From: Paludibacteraceae bacterium
GTDB lineage: Bacteria > Bacteroidota > Bacteroidia > Bacteroidales > Paludibacteraceae
Direction of reading: 5' to 3'
Length of the DNA: 46,111 nt
Assembly (NCBI GenBank): GCA_016283095.1
Contig: JAEEMG010000088.1
Location: 1-46,111, forward strand
The notes below the pieces were generated by a model, which had not been told where the DNA came from, did not search any database, and saw only the letters and a program-made list of their open reading frames with translations. A program made the position numbers and the translations under genes. How positions within the stretch are numbered: the first letter of the stretch is position 1; the number at the start of each line of letters is the position of its first letter. Positions 43,393-46,111 of the stretch are shown piece after piece.

Positions 43393-44070
43393 ATGTTGAA
43401 GGTAAATAAGACAATGGAACTCCGAGAGAGGGTTCGTAAGGTGAAAGAGATGCTTCGTCTGTCGATGGATGGAAGCACAGCAGCTAGATTGCGTCATTTG
43501 GGCTATAAACTGACTTTTGGAGTGACATATCCTCGTTTGAGGGAGTTGACTGTGGAGATCGAGCCAGATGCGGAACTTGCAGAAAGTTTATGGGGATTGC
43601 GTCAACGAGAGACGATGCTTATCGCCACAATCATAATGCCGACGGAATGTTGCACACCAGAGGTGGCAGACAGATGGGTGTCGGAAGCCTTCAACGAGGA
43701 GATTGCTGAGTATCTGTCTCGCAATCTTTTGATCAGACTTGATTTTGCAGGAAATATTGTGGTAAGTCTTGCTGATGCGACGGAATGGCAGAAAATGCTG
43801 ATCGGATATTCGTTGCATTCGCGTCTTCTTATGAACGACAGATCCGTAGACACTATGATAGAGCAGTACTTATCCAAATCTGTGGATGATGTGCATAATA
43901 CGGACAAGAGAGCCTTGTCTGCGATCGCCTTTTTCTTGAAGCAGGTGGCTCGACGTGAGCAATATCTCGACAGAGTGAAATCAATTATTGCCCAGCTTAA
44001 AACGTCGGAATCCATTTCAGCTCAGTGGGTGGCTGAAGAGGTGAATACGTTTGTTGAGTATAGTTTGTAA
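43393..44070 (+). CDS. AlkD-like DNA alkylation repair (HEAT-repeat) family protein
   Basis: This 225-residue all-helical protein has phrases typical of Bacteroidetes proteins annotated with the DNA_alkylation domain: LRHLGYKLTFGVTYPRLRELTVEIEPDAELAESLW, RETMLIATIIMPTECC, ADRWVSEAFNEEIAEYLSRNLL and DKRALSAIAFFLKQVARRE. True AlkD enzymes remove alkylated bases through HEAT-like repeats. The catalytic Trp/Asp pair is not obvious here, so activity is unproven. It follows TamL by 72 bases of microrepeat and may be cotranscribed. Confidence 0.7.
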   Translation: MLKVNKTMELRERVRKVKEMLRLSMDGSTAARLRHLGYKLTFGVTYPRLRELTVEIEPDAELAESLWGLRQRETMLIATIIMPTECCTPEVADRWVSEAFNEEIAEYLSRNLLIRLDFAGNIVVSLADATEWQKMLIGYSLHSRLLMNDRSVDTMIEQYLSKSVDDVHNTDKRALSAIAFFLKQVARREQYLDRVKSIIAQLKTSESISAQWVAEEVNTFVEYSL

Positions 44071-44179
44071 AACATGGACCCCCAGAATGACAAAATTGAT
44101 CTCATTATGAAAAGTTAAAATAGTTTAAACACAATATATTTTTGTGCATTCTTTTATGTCAACACGCATAAAAAGTCGG

Positions 44180-44187
44180 TAATTTTG
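44180..44187 (+). promoter_or_regulatory. -7 element of the T9SS protein operon
   Basis: TAATTTTG lies 16 bases before ATG 44204. The -33 element is not clear. Confidence 0.45.
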
Positions 44188-44203
44188 CCGAAAACACAAA
44201 AAA

Positions 44204-44677
44204 ATGGTAAAAAAGGTTATAAAAAATCTATTGATTGCCACATGTTTAACTGTGGCAAATGTTGTTTCTGCAGAAAATCTTATCCTGTTAGGTGTAGATG
44301 GATTTCATGATAAAGTGGAATTTAGACAGATTCAAAATTTCGTTGTGATAAACAGTGATTCCATTTCTACGTTCACTGCAAATATGAAAGACGGTACGAA
44401 AAAAGAAAACATACGTCTTTTTACAACCAAAGAGATGCAAATGGCAAAAACAGTTGACAAAACAGCGATTGCCGACTCTATTTCCATATTCCCAAATCCT
44501 GTATCTGATAAATTAAGAATCTATGGTGCCGGAGAATCCCCAAAAGTCTACATCATGAATATGAATGGAGAGATAGTCATTGAGAGTAAAGGATCCGAGG
44601 TTATTGTCTCTTCGTTATCAGAAGGAATCTATTTGGTTAAGGTAGGAGGTTTATTTGCTAAATTTTTGAAAAAGTAA
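44204..44677 (+). CDS. Small T9SS-exported protein
   Basis: This 157-residue product has a signal peptide (MVKKVIKNLLIATCLTVANVVSA), a short body (GVDGFHDKVEFRQIQNFVVINSDSISTFTANMKDGTKKENIRLF) and a type A T9SS sorting domain (ISIFPNPVSDKLRIYG ... LSEGIYLVKVGGLFAKFLKK). The body is so small that the sorting domain makes up nearly half of the protein. The function is unknown. Ten bases separate it from the BIG2/FISUMP gene, so they form one unit. Confidence 0.8.
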   Translation: MVKKVIKNLLIATCLTVANVVSAENLILLGVDGFHDKVEFRQIQNFVVINSDSISTFTANMKDGTKKENIRLFTTKEMQMAKTVDKTAIADSISIFPNPVSDKLRIYGAGESPKVYIMNMNGEIVIESKGSEVIVSSLSEGIYLVKVGGLFAKFLKK

Positions 44678-44686
44678 AAGGACGTC

Positions 44687-45322
44687 ATGGATATAAAAAA
44701 ATATATTTCTGGATTTGCATTCTCATCGATAGTTGCAATTTTTGCCACCGTATCTGCACAACAGTTTTTTTATCATTATAAAGACGGAGATATCATCAAA
44801 AGTGAAGATGTGTCTAATATAGACAGTGTGGCTATATCCGACAATACAATCCGCCATTACAAGAGTGGAAATCTACTTTACGAATTGTCGGCATCAGAGG
44901 TCGATAGTATTGCTTTTGAACCTATTATATGTATAGAAAAGACTGAACTTGAACTCAAAAACACGATGGACTCTGAGTGGTTGGGATTTACAAGTGTTCC
45001 CAAAGGTAGTGTGAGAGCAAGCGATGTCATATGGACAAGTTCTAATCCTGCTGTAGCAAAAGTCAGCGATGGATATGTCTCTCCGATCAACGAAGGAGAG
45101 TGTGTCATATCTGGTCGATATGGGTCGAGAATGGTAAGTTGTGCCGTGAAAGTGACTCATGCTTTGACCGTTGGTGGACGAGAGTTCGTTGATCTTGGCT
45201 TGGCAAGTGGAACGCTGTGGGCGACTTACAATGTTGGATCTGCCAATTCAGAAGCACGAGTAGGGTATTATGCTTGGCGTGAAGTGTCTGAAAAAAATTC
45301 TTATTATTCAAATAGTGATTAG
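44687..45322 (+). CDS. Secreted BIG2/FISUMP-type protein, first part, ended by in-frame TAG
   Basis: The frame starts MDIKKYISGFAFSSIVAIFATVSAQ (signal peptide). A Bacteroidetes-type N-domain follows (FYHYKDGDIIKSEDVSNIDSVAI ... SEVDSIAF), then a BIG2-like immunoglobulin fold (VIWTSSNPAVAKVSDGYVSPINEGECVISGRYGS) and the opening of a FISUMP/DUF1566-like module (EFVDLGLASGTLWATYNVGS, YYAWREVSEKNSYYSNSD). TAG 45320-45322 stops it in mid-domain, and the same frame continues at once as WGYTMDELYSKGV, so it is one gene with a nonsense codon. Tyr or Trp would be the natural residue at that point. Confidence 0.78.
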   Translation: MDIKKYISGFAFSSIVAIFATVSAQQFFYHYKDGDIIKSEDVSNIDSVAISDNTIRHYKSGNLLYELSASEVDSIAFEPIICIEKTELELKNTMDSEWLGFTSVPKGSVRASDVIWTSSNPAVAKVSDGYVSPINEGECVISGRYGSRMVSCAVKVTHALTVGGREFVDLGLASGTLWATYNVGSANSEARVGYYAWREVSEKNSYYSNSD

Positions 45323-45334
45323 TGGGGGTATACA

Positions 45335-46111
45335 ATGGATGAACTTTATTCTAAAGGTGTCATAAACGATGTCGCTGACAGTTTGACGGAAAATCTCACT
45401 GGTAATTTAAGACCACATTATGATGCAGCTTATTCAAATTGGAATTCTGACTGGCGAATGCCGACATTGAGTGAATTTAATGAGTTGACAGAGTTGGAAA
45501 GCCATTGGACAGAGAAGAATGGCGTTTATGGAAGAGAGTTCATAGGAAAGAATGGCAATACACTTTTCTTACCAGCATACGGTTGGAAGAGAGAAAAATT
45601 TGAAGGTGGCGACCTAAATGAAGACCAGGTGACAGGAATGTATTGGACCTCGACATTCTACAAAACTAATGGATCTTATCTTCTTACGTTTAAGAAAGAC
45701 ACTATTTCTATGAAACCAGCACAGGTTGGTTTTGGAACCCAAATTCGTCCAGTTGTTGATATGTCTTCTGAAAAATTTATTTTAGTAGAAAAGCGACTTG
45801 TTTTGAACCTGACAGACCAACCATTCACTTTGGGATTTGTCAGTCTGCCAAGTGGAACTATTTTAGTAGATGATGTAGAATGGACAACTTCAGATGTAGA
45901 CGTGGCATCAGTAAGCAAGGGTGTTGTCTCTCCAGTTGGAATCGGCGAGTGTACTATCTATGCAAAATATGGCAACAGGACGTTGTCTTGTTTTGTAGAG
46001 GTTATTGGAGAGCCTGAACCTGAAGATCCCGTGAAACCAGAATATGTAGATTTAGGACTTACTAGCGGAACTCTTTGGGCTACATCCAATATTGGCTCTG
46101 TTCATACTAAC
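45335..46111 (+). CDS. BIG2/FISUMP-type protein, continuation, runs off the right edge
   Basis: The frame interrupted by TAG 45320-45322 stays open from 45323 to the end of the window; 45335 is its first ATG. It completes the FISUMP-like module (SDWRMPTLSEFNELTELESHW, GNTLFLPAYGWK, YWTSTFY, GTQIRPVVD). A second BIG2 fold (VEWTTSDVDVASVSKGVVSPVGIGECTIYAKYGN) and the start of a second FISUMP module (EYVDLGLTSGTLWATSNIGS) follow, showing a repeating BIG2-FISUMP architecture. The 3' end is outside the window. These proteins are typical surface proteins of unknown ligand. Confidence 0.72.
   Translation, partial: MDELYSKGVINDVADSLTENLTGNLRPHYDAAYSNWNSDWRMPTLSEFNELTELESHWTEKNGVYGREFIGKNGNTLFLPAYGWKREKFEGGDLNEDQVTGMYWTSTFYKTNGSYLLTFKKDTISMKPAQVGFGTQIRPVVDMSSEKFILVEKRLVLNLTDQPFTLGFVSLPSGTILVDDVEWTTSDVDVASVSKGVVSPVGIGECTIYAKYGNRTLSCFVEVIGEPEPEDPVKPEYVDLGLTSGTLWATSNIGSVHTN

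Noticed and set aside
31467-46111. Full reassignment of TAG to an amino acid in this genome
   Set aside because: TAG is the natural stop of the nuclease gene at 5247-5249, and most other genes end normally. Two internal TAGs are better explained by decay, error or at most suppression.

Overview
The window looks like chromosomal DNA from a member of the Bacteroidetes, most likely the order Bacteroidales. The evidence is many upstream copies of the Bacteroidetes -7 element TAnnTTTG, several proteins ending in type IX secretion (T9SS) sorting tails, BspA-like leucine-rich repeats, a GLUG-repeat protein, BIG2/FISUMP-type surface proteins, a C10 (streptopain-like) protease, a lipoprotein Omp85 (TamL type) and an Rhs effector with Bacteroidales-type core sequence. 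I cannot assign a family or species. I saw no rRNA, tRNA, CRISPR array or prophage.

Layout. 1-1.9 kb is the debris of an Rhs polymorphic-toxin locus: a partial unknown gene, an Rhs core remnant with a nonsense codon, a short Rhs tip carrying a zinc-metallopeptidase motif, a frameshifted secreted gene right behind it (candidate immunity protein) and another Rhs scrap. 2-7 kb holds phosphofructokinase, a Nudix protein with a C-terminal regulator-like domain, an Rpn-type PD-(D/E)XK nuclease and a coupled pair of secreted proteins (one with TPRs). 7.2-15.5 kb is a thiamine operon on the minus strand, led by a TPP riboswitch and a terminator: thiD, thiS, tenI-like, thiE, thiG, thiC, a DMT permease and thiH. 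Two passengers sit inside it: a REP-associated transposase (RAYT) with its REP hairpins, and a four-helix-bundle (S23-like) gene. No thiF is present. 15.6-18.5 kb holds a Kdo/InaA-type kinase and TypA/BipA.

18.6-24.7 kb reads on the plus strand: three FKBP prolyl isomerases predicted for cytoplasm, periplasm and outer-membrane lipoprotein, then a pentapeptide-like lipoprotein with a papain-family lipoprotein, then a BASS-type transporter. 25-29.5 kb is TamB. 29.6-31.3 kb is tsaD, a tandem hairpin array, a PaaI-like thioesterase and then a second, diverged copy of the last codons of tsaD. 31.4-34.3 kb is a C10 protease split by an in-frame TAG and a translationally coupled T9SS protein. 34.4-39.4 kb holds a thioredoxin-like lipoprotein coupled to a BspA-like LRR protein, a GLUG protein and a small acidic lipoprotein. 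39.5-44.1 kb has a phosphoglucosamine/phosphomannomutase, TamL and an AlkD-like protein. The right edge holds T9SS/BIG2/FISUMP surface proteins, again with an in-frame TAG.

Three themes stand out. First, palindromic REP-like repeats of at least three families decorate the intergenic spaces, one RAYT lies next to its REPs, and a REP hairpin lies inside the RAYT coding sequence. Second, cell-surface and secreted genes are repeatedly broken by single changes (one TAA, two TAGs, about three one-base shifts). These could be real pseudogenes or assembly errors. Third, envelope biogenesis dominates the gene content: TamB, TamL, FKBPs, lipoproteins and T9SS cargo.
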